A model generated the notes under the pieces. That model saw nothing but the letters and a program-made list of their open reading frames with translations. It did no database searches and was not told the origin of the DNA. 8,560 nucleotides of DNA, taken from NCBI GenBank assembly GCA_001873005.1, contig MNYE01000061.1, forward strand, positions 1 through 8,560, written 5' to 3'. Positions within the stretch are counted from its first letter, which is position 1. The number at the start of each line of letters is the position of its first letter. The DNA is from Dehalococcoidia bacterium CG2_30_46_9 (GTDB lineage: Bacteria > Chloroflexota > Dehalococcoidia > GIF9 > AB-539-J10). The position numbers and the translations under genes are program-made. Positions 1-5,070 of the stretch are shown here, piece after piece.

Positions 1-158
1 CGGGATCTTTGAATCAGTTCCCGCACAGGGTGGGGCTTACCCGTCTTTTTAAGGATAATTTTTGTGCCTTGTGGAATAAGTTTTGCCGTAGATATCCAGG
101 CATCAGCAAAATTCCTCTTTGCCTGGGTCTTTATCTCGTTTAAATCGAAGGTCGTCAT
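1..158 (-). CDS. sepS: O-phosphoserine--tRNA(Cys) ligase (SepRS), N-terminal part, runs off the left edge
   Basis: Fifty-two codons are visible from an ATG at 158-156, and the frame is still open at base 1. The start reads MTTFDLNEIKTQAKRNFADA, followed by WISTAKLIPQGTK and, near residues 40-51, GKPHPVRELIQR. From memory of the family, archaeal SepRS proteins begin with a FD..KI..LAK.DFE.AW helix and continue to a GK.HP...LI...R motif, and the spacing here agrees. SepRS is a class II synthetase that charges tRNA(Cys) with O-phosphoserine; SepCysS then converts the product to Cys-tRNA(Cys). The catalytic motifs lie beyond the window, so the call rests on the N-terminus only. The gene follows pncC by 10 bp, so the two are probably cotranscribed. 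A purine-rich AGGGAAAGG at the end of pncC lies about 13 bases before the ATG and may act as ribosome binding site. In-frame codons upstream of the ATG stay open for a short way but offer no better start. Confidence 0.72.
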   Translation of the reverse strand, partial: MTTFDLNEIKTQAKRNFADAWISTAKLIPQGTKIILKKTGKPHPVRELIQRS

Positions 159-168
159 AACTAAGCTT

Positions 169-678
169 TTACCTTTCCCTCGCTAGGCACTGTAGCAAGC
201 GTTGTTTTAACATACTCAGCGATGCTTCAGTAGCTTTCTCCTTATTTTCCTCTCGGTTTCCTGAAAAGATGTGCTCCTGGCTTAAGACTTCATTCTCGAC
301 TGCCAGGCCAAGATAAAATAGCCCCACGGGCTTTTTCGGACTACCCCCCAAAGGACCGGCAATTCCAGTATCGGAAATACATACGCAAACATTTAACAGC
401 TTTCTCCCACCTTGAGCCATTTCTATAGCAGTTTGCGAGCTTACCGCTCCATAGTTTTCTATCGTTTCTTTTCTTACCCCGACAATATCAAATTTTGCTT
501 CGTTGCTATAAGCTACTACGGAACCCTTAAAGTAATCAGAACTCCCGGGTACATTGGTTATCCTGTCAGCTATTCTACCTCCGGTAGCTGATTCTACAGT
601 GCCTATAGTTAACCACTTCCCTGTCCTAGTATGATATTCTCTTATTAGCTGAGCAATTTCTATCTCCAACGCTGCCAT
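169..678 (-). CDS. pncC: Stand-alone CinA C-terminal-domain amidase (nicotinamide-nucleotide amidase, PncC type)
   Basis: This 169-residue protein is about the size of E. coli PncC (165). The family hydrolyses nicotinamide mononucleotide to nicotinate mononucleotide and ammonia, which salvages pyridine nucleotides in the cytoplasm. All family signatures are present: TVESATGG (Ser30 as presumed nucleophile), VPGSSDYFKGSVVAYSNEAK (Tyr57 and Lys62), GAVS near residue 77, and DTGIAGPLGGSPKKPVG at 103-119. The usual ESCTGG has Ala in place of Cys. An in-frame TGA lies six bases upstream of the ATG at 678, so the start cannot be further upstream. No clear Shine-Dalgarno sequence is visible. It stands first in an apparent two-gene unit with sepS, 10 bp apart. 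The 402-residue CinA at 3821-5029 carries a degenerate copy of this domain, so this protein is probably the working amidase of the pair. NMN as substrate is inferred from the family. Confidence 0.88.
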   Translation of the reverse strand: MAALEIEIAQLIREYHTRTGKWLTIGTVESATGGRIADRITNVPGSSDYFKGSVVAYSNEAKFDIVGVRKETIENYGAVSSQTAIEMAQGGRKLLNVCVCISDTGIAGPLGGSPKKPVGLFYLGLAVENEVLSQEHIFSGNREENKEKATEASLSMLKQRLLQCLARER

Positions 679-737
679 AGGGTCTCAATCACTTTCAGGC
701 ATTCTTGAGTGGTCATGCCCATCATTCTGGCTATTTG

Positions 738-836
738 TAACTATTCAGCCTGCCCATGTCACCCTGAGCGAAGCGAAGGGTCTCCAGATTCTTCGGTCGC
801 TACGCTCCCTCAGAATGACATTAGGGTGAACAGTTA
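738..836. mobile_element. MITE-like imperfect palindrome with terminal inverted repeats
   Basis: The outer arms TAACTATTCA (738-747) and TGAACAGTTA (827-836) are inverted repeats differing at one position. Both ends begin with TA, as expected for a TA-target element. Further in, TGTCACCCTGAG (757-768) pairs with CTCAGAATGACA (809-820). The core CCCTGAGCGAAGCGAAGGGTCT and its counterpart AGATTCTTCGGTCGCTACG recall a widely dispersed bacterial family (TGTCAYYCTGAGCGAAGCGA type) common in metagenomic Chloroflexi. No coding capacity is present. The element fills most of the 197-bp gap between the divergent pncC and metallo-hydrolase genes and would fold into a long hairpin in RNA from either strand. 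Mobility is inferred from structure; copy number cannot be seen here. Confidence 0.6.
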
Positions 837-859
837 TGAGTATTTTAACACATTTTCTT

Positions 860-868
860 TGTTATAAT
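860..868 (+). promoter_or_regulatory. Extended -10 promoter element (TGTTATAAT)
   Basis: A perfect TATAAT (863-868) is preceded by TGT, making an extended -10. No convincing -35 hexamer sits 16-18 bases upstream, which extended -10 promoters tolerate. The expected transcription start is about 875, next to the TTG start codon at 876, so the transcript would be leaderless or nearly so. Thirteen bases, TGTTATA(A/G)TTTAT, recur before the next gene. Confidence 0.6.
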
Positions 869-875
869 TTATCGG

Positions 876-1691
876 TTGGCTGAGTTGTCTGACACGATTA
901 TTTTTTTGGGCACTGCCGGAGCTAGATTCATGGTTGCTCGTCAGCTTCTCGCTTCGGGTGGCGCCTGGCTTAGTCTTGGTGGGACTCAAATACTTCTCGA
1001 CCCGGGTCCGGGTAGTTTAGTGCAAGCGACAAAAAGAAAGCTTGATCCGGCCAAACTGGATGCTATCATTTTGTCCCATAGACATTTGGACCATAGTGGT
1101 GACATCAATATCATGATCGAAGCTATGACTGATGGTGGCAGGAAAAAGAGAGGTGTGGTTTTTGCCCCTAACGATGCATTGGACCAGGACCCTGTCATTT
1201 TATCCTATTTACGTTCCTTCCCTGAAAAGATAGAGATATTGACTGAGGGGGGCTCTTACAAGGTAAATGATGTTTCCTTCACAACACCAATTAAGCACCG
1301 GCATCCAGTGGAAACTTATGGTTTTATCTTTCGAACCCAGCATCATACCTTTTCCTGGGTTATTGATACCAAATACTTTGATAAGTTGCCTAGCTATTAT
1401 GAGGGCGAATTGTTGATTGCCAATGTAGTTATGCTCAATCCAAAAGTCGCTGTCGACCATTTATCTCTCCCTGAAGTCAAAATGATAATAGAGGAAATAA
1501 AGCCCAAAATAGCTATACTTACCCATTTTGGCATGAACATGTGGCGAGCCAGACCCTGGGAGCTAGCCAGGAATCTAAGCGAAGAAACCGGAGTTTCAGT
1601 CATTGCTGCCAGGGATGGCATGAAATTTGACTTGGCACGACTAGAGGGTGTTTCCCCTGAAGCAAGTTCAGGGCTAGCTAGATTTGAGTGA
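876..1691 (+). CDS. Metallo-beta-lactamase-fold metal-dependent hydrolase
   Basis: This 271-residue cytoplasmic protein has a complete MBL-fold metal site: LSHRHLDHSGD gives His68, His70, Asp72 and His73 of the HxHxDH motif, with further candidate ligands at His143, Asp164 (VIDTKYF), His195 (VDHLS) and His217 (LTHFG). The fold starts with TIIFLGTAGA and a buried LLDPGPGS strand, as in the ribonuclease Z/PhnP-like branch of the superfamily. The substrate cannot be read from the sequence. The start is the TTG at 876; the first ATG would remove the opening beta-strand, and another TTG at 885 is possible. There is no Shine-Dalgarno sequence, and an extended -10 lies just upstream. The last dozen residues (PEASSGLARFE) come from a short palindromic repeat at 1655-1673 and are probably not part of the ancestral fold. 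TGA is followed directly by TAG. The next gene starts 21 bp on. Confidence 0.85.
   Translation: MAELSDTIIFLGTAGARFMVARQLLASGGAWLSLGGTQILLDPGPGSLVQATKRKLDPAKLDAIILSHRHLDHSGDINIMIEAMTDGGRKKRGVVFAPNDALDQDPVILSYLRSFPEKIEILTEGGSYKVNDVSFTTPIKHRHPVETYGFIFRTQHHTFSWVIDTKYFDKLPSYYEGELLIANVVMLNPKVAVDHLSLPEVKMIIEEIKPKIAILTHFGMNMWRARPWELARNLSEETGVSVIAARDGMKFDLARLEGVSPEASSGLARFE
1655..1673. repeat. 19-bp palindromic repeat inside the 3' end of the metallo-hydrolase gene
   Basis: CCCTGAAGCAAGTTCAGGG has CCCTGAA/TTCAGGG arms around a 5-base centre. Its reverse complement differs at one base from the copy at 6230-6248. It is read as PEASSG at the protein's C-terminus. The motif resembles the interspersed CCCTGAACTTGTTTCAGGG repeats found in many environmental bacterial genomes. 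Confidence 0.7.
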
Positions 1692-1695
1692 TAGA

Positions 1696-1704
1696 TGTTA
1701 TAGT
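1696..1704 (+). promoter_or_regulatory. Extended -10 promoter element (TGTTATAGT)
   Basis: TGT followed by TATAGT (1699-1704) lies eight bases before the GTG start codon of the metallophosphoesterase. The 13-base block TGTTATAGTTTAT matches the one before the previous gene at all but one position. The predicted start of transcription is about 1711, giving a leader of zero to two bases. It may supplement read-through from the gene upstream. Confidence 0.5.
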
Positions 1705-1712
1705 TTATTTTC

Positions 1713-2447
1713 GTGCGCTACGCTATTCTAGCAGATATTCATAGTAACTTGGTTGCCTTTCAGGCTGTTCTCGCTAACATAGAAGCTAGAGGCGGATTTG
1801 ACGAGATTTGGTGTTTGGGAGATATAGTTGGTTATGGTCCGGAACCCCACGCCTGTATTGAACTTTTGCGGAGTTATAAGCATGTCTGTGTTGCCGGGAA
1901 TCATGACTGGGCTGCTATTGGCAAGATTGATGTCTCTGATTTTAATCCCGCTGCTGCCCGGGCTTGCCGATGGACGGCACAGCAACTAACTAATCAAGAT
2001 ATAGATTATTTGCAAAACCTTCCTGAGAAATTAGTGCTGGGTGATTTCACTTTAGTTCATGGTAGTCCCCGTCACCCTATCTGGGAATATCTGCTATCAA
2101 TAAGCGAAGCTCGCGATAATTTCAGCTACTTTGACACGAGCTTTTGCCTTGCAGGTCATTCACATGTTCCACTAGTTTTTGGGCAAGATAAGGTTGGAAA
2201 CTGTATTAGGGGAGGAATTCCTAATGAAATAAGGTTGACTTCGCGAGACAATCGTTTAATTATTAATCCTGGCGGAGTGGGGCAACCCCGCGATGGTGAT
2301 CCTATGGCTAGCTATGTCATCTATGATGGCGATACTCAAACTATATTTCATTATCGTGTTAGCTATAACATAGCCTCTACTCAGAGGAAAATGATAGACT
2401 GTGGATTACCTTCGTCCTTGATTCTTCGCTTAAATTATGGTCGTTGA
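1713..2447 (+). CDS. Calcineurin-like metallophosphoesterase (YfcE/MJ0936-type)
   Basis: The 244-residue protein carries the five metallophosphoesterase blocks in order: DIHSN (Asp8, His10), GDIVGYGPEP (Asp37), GNHD (Asn63, His64, Asp65), VHGSP (His116) and GHSH (His149, His151). These bind two metal ions and catalyse phosphomonoester or phosphodiester hydrolysis. The later INPGGVGQPRDGDPMASYVIYD segment (split here as INPGGVGQPRDGD then PMASYVIYD) is typical of the small single-domain subfamily that includes bacterial YfcE-like and archaeal MJ0936-like enzymes. There is no signal peptide, so a cytoplasmic location is likely. The physiological substrate is unknown. The GTG at 1713 is the only start that keeps the first metal motif. 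It has no Shine-Dalgarno sequence and sits just after an extended -10. It lies between the MBL hydrolase (21 bp upstream) and the sugar isomerase (69 bp downstream) on the same strand. Confidence 0.9.
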   Translation: MRYAILADIHSNLVAFQAVLANIEARGGFDEIWCLGDIVGYGPEPHACIELLRSYKHVCVAGNHDWAAIGKIDVSDFNPAAARACRWTAQQLTNQDIDYLQNLPEKLVLGDFTLVHGSPRHPIWEYLLSISEARDNFSYFDTSFCLAGHSHVPLVFGQDKVGNCIRGGIPNEIRLTSRDNRLIINPGGVGQPRDGDPMASYVIYDGDTQTIFHYRVSYNIASTQRKMIDCGLPSSLILRLNYGR

Positions 2448-2495
2448 ATTAATGAAGAAAGGTCAATGCCAAAAGGTTTCAAGTTGCTCTAAAGA

Positions 2496-2504
2496 TGATA
2501 ATAT
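2496..2504 (+). promoter_or_regulatory. Possible extended -10 promoter element (TGATAATAT)
   Basis: TGA followed by TAATAT (2499-2504) lies 12 bases before the ATG of the isomerase gene, and no Shine-Dalgarno sequence intervenes. Predicted transcription would start about 2511, giving a leader of about six bases. This is weaker than the two upstream examples, but the placement is the same. Confidence 0.35.
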
Positions 2505-2516
2505 CGTTTCTCACAC

Positions 2517-3581
2517 ATGGTAAACCTTGATAGTCCGGAAACATTTAAGCAATATGACCCAGAAGGAATGGTAGCTCACCTTCGCAATTTGCCACAGCAG
2601 TGTCGCGAAGCGTGGCAAAAAGCTAGAGAATTTGCCTTGCCCCCTGAGTTTAAGCGCATTAACAAGATAGTTATTTGCGGTATGGGTGGCTCCGCAATCG
2701 GTGGCGATTTGCTGCGTAGCCTGATTTCCGACTTGAGTAAGCCAATTCTTTTTGTCCACCGAGACTATAACTTGCCGGCTTTTGTAGATTCAAAAACTCT
2801 GGTTATTGCCTCGAGCTATTCCGGCAATACCGAGGAAACCTTATCTGCTTTCAAACGAGCCTTAAAGCTTAATTGTAAGAGGCTGGCTATCACCACCGGT
2901 GGTAAGTTGAGAGACATGGCACAAGAAAACAAAGTGCCTGTTTTTACTATTGAGTATTCCGCACAACCCCGAGCTGCTTTGGGCTACAGCTTCATTCCTC
3001 TTATAGCCTTCTTTTGCCAATTAGGCTTTTTGGAAAGTAAATCGGCTGACCTCCGACTGGCGGTGGAAATGCTTGAATCTCTTCTAAGTAAGTTGTCAGA
3101 AAACATAGCAACGCCACTTAATCCCGCTAAACAGTTAGCAACTAAGGTATCTGGCAAGCTAATAGTTATTTACGGTGCTGGCATTCTTTCCCCTATAGCC
3201 CAACGCTGGAAAACACAATTCAACGAAAATAGCAAGTCCTGGGCTTTCTACGAAACTTTCCCCGAGCTTAACCATAATGCTGTTGTTGGCTACGAGTTTC
3301 CTCCGGAGCTTAGAGACAAGGTATATGTGGTTTTGCTTCGTTCTCCCTCACTGCATCCTCGCACTCTTGCTAGATATCAAGTAACCAGCGAAATTCTAGA
3401 AAAGGCTGGCATTGGGTATCAGGTTATTAATAGTGAGGGTGAAAGTAAGTTGACCCAGATGATGAGCCTAGTATTTCTTGGCGATTGGATTAGCTATTAT
3501 CTTGCGATGCTATATCAGGTTAATCCTACACCAGTGAAGGTAATTGATTATTTGAAGGAAAGATTAAGTAATTACCCCTGA
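2517..3581 (+). CDS. Bifunctional phosphoglucose/phosphomannose isomerase
   Basis: This 354-residue protein interconverts glucose-6-phosphate or mannose-6-phosphate with fructose-6-phosphate, linking glycolysis/gluconeogenesis with mannose-based sugar nucleotide synthesis. It has two SIS domains. The first contains GMGGSAIGGDLLRSL (residues 55-69) and the phosphate-binding ASSYSGNTEET (98-108). The second contains NENSK with Glu237 and ELNHN with His253. The Glu-to-His spacing of 16 equals that of the catalytic Glu203/His219 pair known from the Pyrobaculum enzyme. The C-terminal helix carries TPVKVIDYLKERL, typical of this family. This family replaces classical Pgi in many archaea and in some bacteria, including Chloroflexi. 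The ATG at 2517 has no Shine-Dalgarno sequence. The gene ends 26 bp before the convergent tRNA-Ser gene, and no strong terminator lies between them. Confidence 0.92.
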   Translation: MVNLDSPETFKQYDPEGMVAHLRNLPQQCREAWQKAREFALPPEFKRINKIVICGMGGSAIGGDLLRSLISDLSKPILFVHRDYNLPAFVDSKTLVIASSYSGNTEETLSAFKRALKLNCKRLAITTGGKLRDMAQENKVPVFTIEYSAQPRAALGYSFIPLIAFFCQLGFLESKSADLRLAVEMLESLLSKLSENIATPLNPAKQLATKVSGKLIVIYGAGILSPIAQRWKTQFNENSKSWAFYETFPELNHNAVVGYEFPPELRDKVYVVLLRSPSLHPRTLARYQVTSEILEKAGIGYQVINSEGESKLTQMMSLVFLGDWISYYLAMLYQVNPTPVKVIDYLKERLSNYP

Positions 3582-3607
3582 GAAACTCTGGTTTTCAGAC
3601 ATTTTGG

Positions 3608-3699
3608 TGGCGGAGGGAGTGGGATTTGAACCCACGACCCCGATTTCTCGGGGTAAGCGCTTAGCAGGCGCCCGCACTAGACCCCTATGCGATCCCTCC
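3608..3699 (-). tRNA. tRNA-Ser (anticodon GCU)
   Basis: A 92-base class II tRNA with encoded CCA. The acceptor stem GGAGGGA pairs with TCCCTCC, and the discriminator is G, as expected for serine tRNAs. The anticodon stem GGCGC/GCGCT closes a seven-base loop CTGCTAA with anticodon GCT (plus-strand 3663-3665), which reads AGC and AGU codons. The long variable arm has a perfect six-base stem, CCCCGA/TCGGGG, around GAAA. The T arm is GTGGG-TTCAAAT-CCCAC. No defects are visible. It is transcribed toward the end of the isomerase gene. Confidence 0.97.
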
Positions 3700-3715
3700 A
3701 CAGAATGACAAGTTA

Positions 3716-3744
3716 ACTTTAGGTTATCAAAGATTTTTCGTCAA
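3716..3744 (-). promoter_or_regulatory. Sigma-70-type promoter of the tRNA-Ser gene
   Basis: On the minus strand, TTGACG (3744-3739) is followed after exactly 17 bases by TAAAGT (3721-3716). Transcription would start roughly ten bases upstream of the mature tRNA 5' end at 3699. The -35 matches consensus at five of six positions and the -10 at four of six. The rest of the gap up to cinA (3745-3820) shows no convincing gene or terminator. Confidence 0.6.
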
Positions 3745-3820
3745 CCAAGGCATGCTCATTAACATCCCGTTGGAAACACGATGGGAAAATCCTTGGCTAA
3801 GATTTCATTGTGATTAGGAA

Positions 3821-5029
3821 TTAAGAGAGTTCACAAAGAAAGCGACGTAGCTCAAATAGTGCAGCGAAGGCAGCCCTTTCCTTAAGTTGGTAAGGAGGGT
3901 AAATGCCAGAGGCTGTCCTTTTTCGTCCTCTACCGACGACTCCAATACAAATAGTGCCGGCTCTCTTTTCGCCTGTGTCTACAGCGGCGCCCACCACTCC
4001 GAGGCTAAGATTAGTGCCGAAATACCGAATCGCTGCCTCTCCGAAGTCAAGGGCCGCCTCAACGCTTAGAAACTCATGTTGAATGTGAGAACCAATGTTT
4101 GGTATGAACATCGTCCCTGCTTGCTGTGGGTTGAGGGTAAGCCCTCCTTTGAACTGAGGTGAGGGTGAAAGAAAAGATGCCAGAAGCCCTCCAAACCCTA
4201 CCTCCACTGTCGCCAAGCTCAATTTCTTCTCCTCAAGTAAAACCATCACGATTCCCTCGAGGGAATCTGTATCGAAACCCCAGATATGGTCTTTCAGGAT
4301 ACTAGAGATTTCCGCCTCTACAGAACGGATTATCTCTTTCGCTGTCTCCTTGGCCGCAGCCCGGGCGATTATTCTGACCCAGATGCCGTCTGGCTTAGCA
4401 TAGATGCCCAGAGTGGGGTTGGGAGAGAAGAAAAGGGGACTTACAAGTTCGTCTACCCGGGATTCCGAAAGCCCCCACGTCTTTATGGTTCGGGAAAAAA
4501 TAACTTCGCCTGGGAGGTGGCTGCGAAACTCAGGGAGAACCTCCTTTTCCCACATGCGCTGCAGTTCCCGCGGCGGACCGGGGAGTGCCAGAAGGGTCTT
4601 CCCCCCTTTCTTTACCCACCACCCAGGAGCGGTGCCACGAGGGTTAGGAATGGGGTGTGCGGAGGGGATGAGCATTGCCTGCTTGATGTTCTCAGCTGGC
4701 ATCTCCCGACCCAAGCGTTTGAAGACTCCCCGGATCCACTCCTCAAGGTCAGGATCAACACACATTTTCTCCCCTATAGCCTGGGCAATAGCTTCGCGGG
4801 TGATATCATCCTCCGTCGGGCCAAGCCCACCCACCGCAATAACCAGATCAACGCGCTCCAATGACCTCTGTAATACCGCATGCAGTCTCTCCGGATCATC
4901 TCCCACAAGGGTGATCTGGAAGAGATCTATCCCCAAGAGACGTAATTGCTCCGCAAGATAGGGAGAGTTGGTATCAACGATCTCGCCACAGAGAAGCTCC
5001 GTGCCAGTGCAAATAACCTCTGCTTTCAT
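3821..5029 (-). CDS. cinA: CinA-family protein with intact N-terminal and degenerate C-terminal domain
   Basis: The 402-residue protein has the usual two-domain CinA layout. The N-terminal MoaB/MogA-like domain (about residues 1-170, COG1058 type) is well conserved: GTELLCGEIVDTN (9-21), GGLGPTEDDITR (67-78), PNPRGTAPG (128-136) and LPGPPREL (149-156). In the family this domain is linked to ADP-ribose or nucleotide pyrophosphatase activity. The C-terminal amidase-like domain (about 258-402) keeps the frame and length but not the active site: AESCTGG is ATVEVGFGG (273-281), YSNEAK is NPQQAG (300-305), and the GIAGP..GS..KPVG block is GVVGAAVDTGEKRAG (344-358). The presumed nucleophilic Ser and the Lys are both absent. 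Hand-counted GC is about 57% over 4321-4860, higher than the neighbours. The ATG at 5029 follows the aminotransferase stop by 36 bp, with GAGGA 13 bases upstream as a distant ribosome binding site. Confidence 0.88.
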   Translation of the reverse strand: MKAEVICTGTELLCGEIVDTNSPYLAEQLRLLGIDLFQITLVGDDPERLHAVLQRSLERVDLVIAVGGLGPTEDDITREAIAQAIGEKMCVDPDLEEWIRGVFKRLGREMPAENIKQAMLIPSAHPIPNPRGTAPGWWVKKGGKTLLALPGPPRELQRMWEKEVLPEFRSHLPGEVIFSRTIKTWGLSESRVDELVSPLFFSPNPTLGIYAKPDGIWVRIIARAAAKETAKEIIRSVEAEISSILKDHIWGFDTDSLEGIVMVLLEEKKLSLATVEVGFGGLLASFLSPSPQFKGGLTLNPQQAGTMFIPNIGSHIQHEFLSVEAALDFGEAAIRYFGTNLSLGVVGAAVDTGEKRAGTICIGVVGRGRKRTASGIYPPYQLKERAAFAALFELRRFLCELS

Positions 5030-5055
5030 CCCTGAAGCCGTATCCTCAAACCTGT

Positions 5056-5070
5056 CATAATCACATTATG
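5056..5070. repeat. Perfect 6-bp inverted repeat over the aminotransferase stop codon
   Basis: CATAATCACATTATG has six-base arms around a three-base centre. It covers the TAA stop of the aminotransferase and lies in the 36-bp gap before cinA. It could be a dyad for a dimeric regulator or chance; the arms are AT-rich and too weak for a terminator. Confidence 0.3.

Noticed and set aside
660..725. A 21-codon minus-strand frame (MMGMTTQECLKVIETLWQRW plus one residue, TAG stop) overlapping the start of pncC
   Set aside because: It could be a leader peptide coupled to pncC, but there is no ribosome binding site or family match, and frames this short are common by chance.
1209..1985. Antisense open frames within the MBL hydrolase and metallophosphoesterase genes
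   Set aside because: They are shadows of genes with intact metal-binding motifs and have no supporting start signals or domains.
3582..3607. Possible terminator between the isomerase gene and tRNA-Ser (TCTG-GTTTT-CAGA then CATTTT)
   Set aside because: The stem is only four base pairs and the T-run is interrupted; not a credible intrinsic terminator by eye.
3760..3800. Imperfect inverted repeat TCCCGTTG / CGATGGGA and CCAAGG / CCTTGG downstream of cinA
   Set aside because: Stems are short and mismatched and no U-tract follows on the minus strand, so I do not call a cinA terminator.
4286..4961. Two overlapping plus-strand open frames of 192 and 185 codons inside cinA
   Set aside because: They lie antisense to a well-conserved CinA, have low-complexity Arg/Ser/Pro-rich translations with no recognisable domain, and follow from the higher GC of this stretch.
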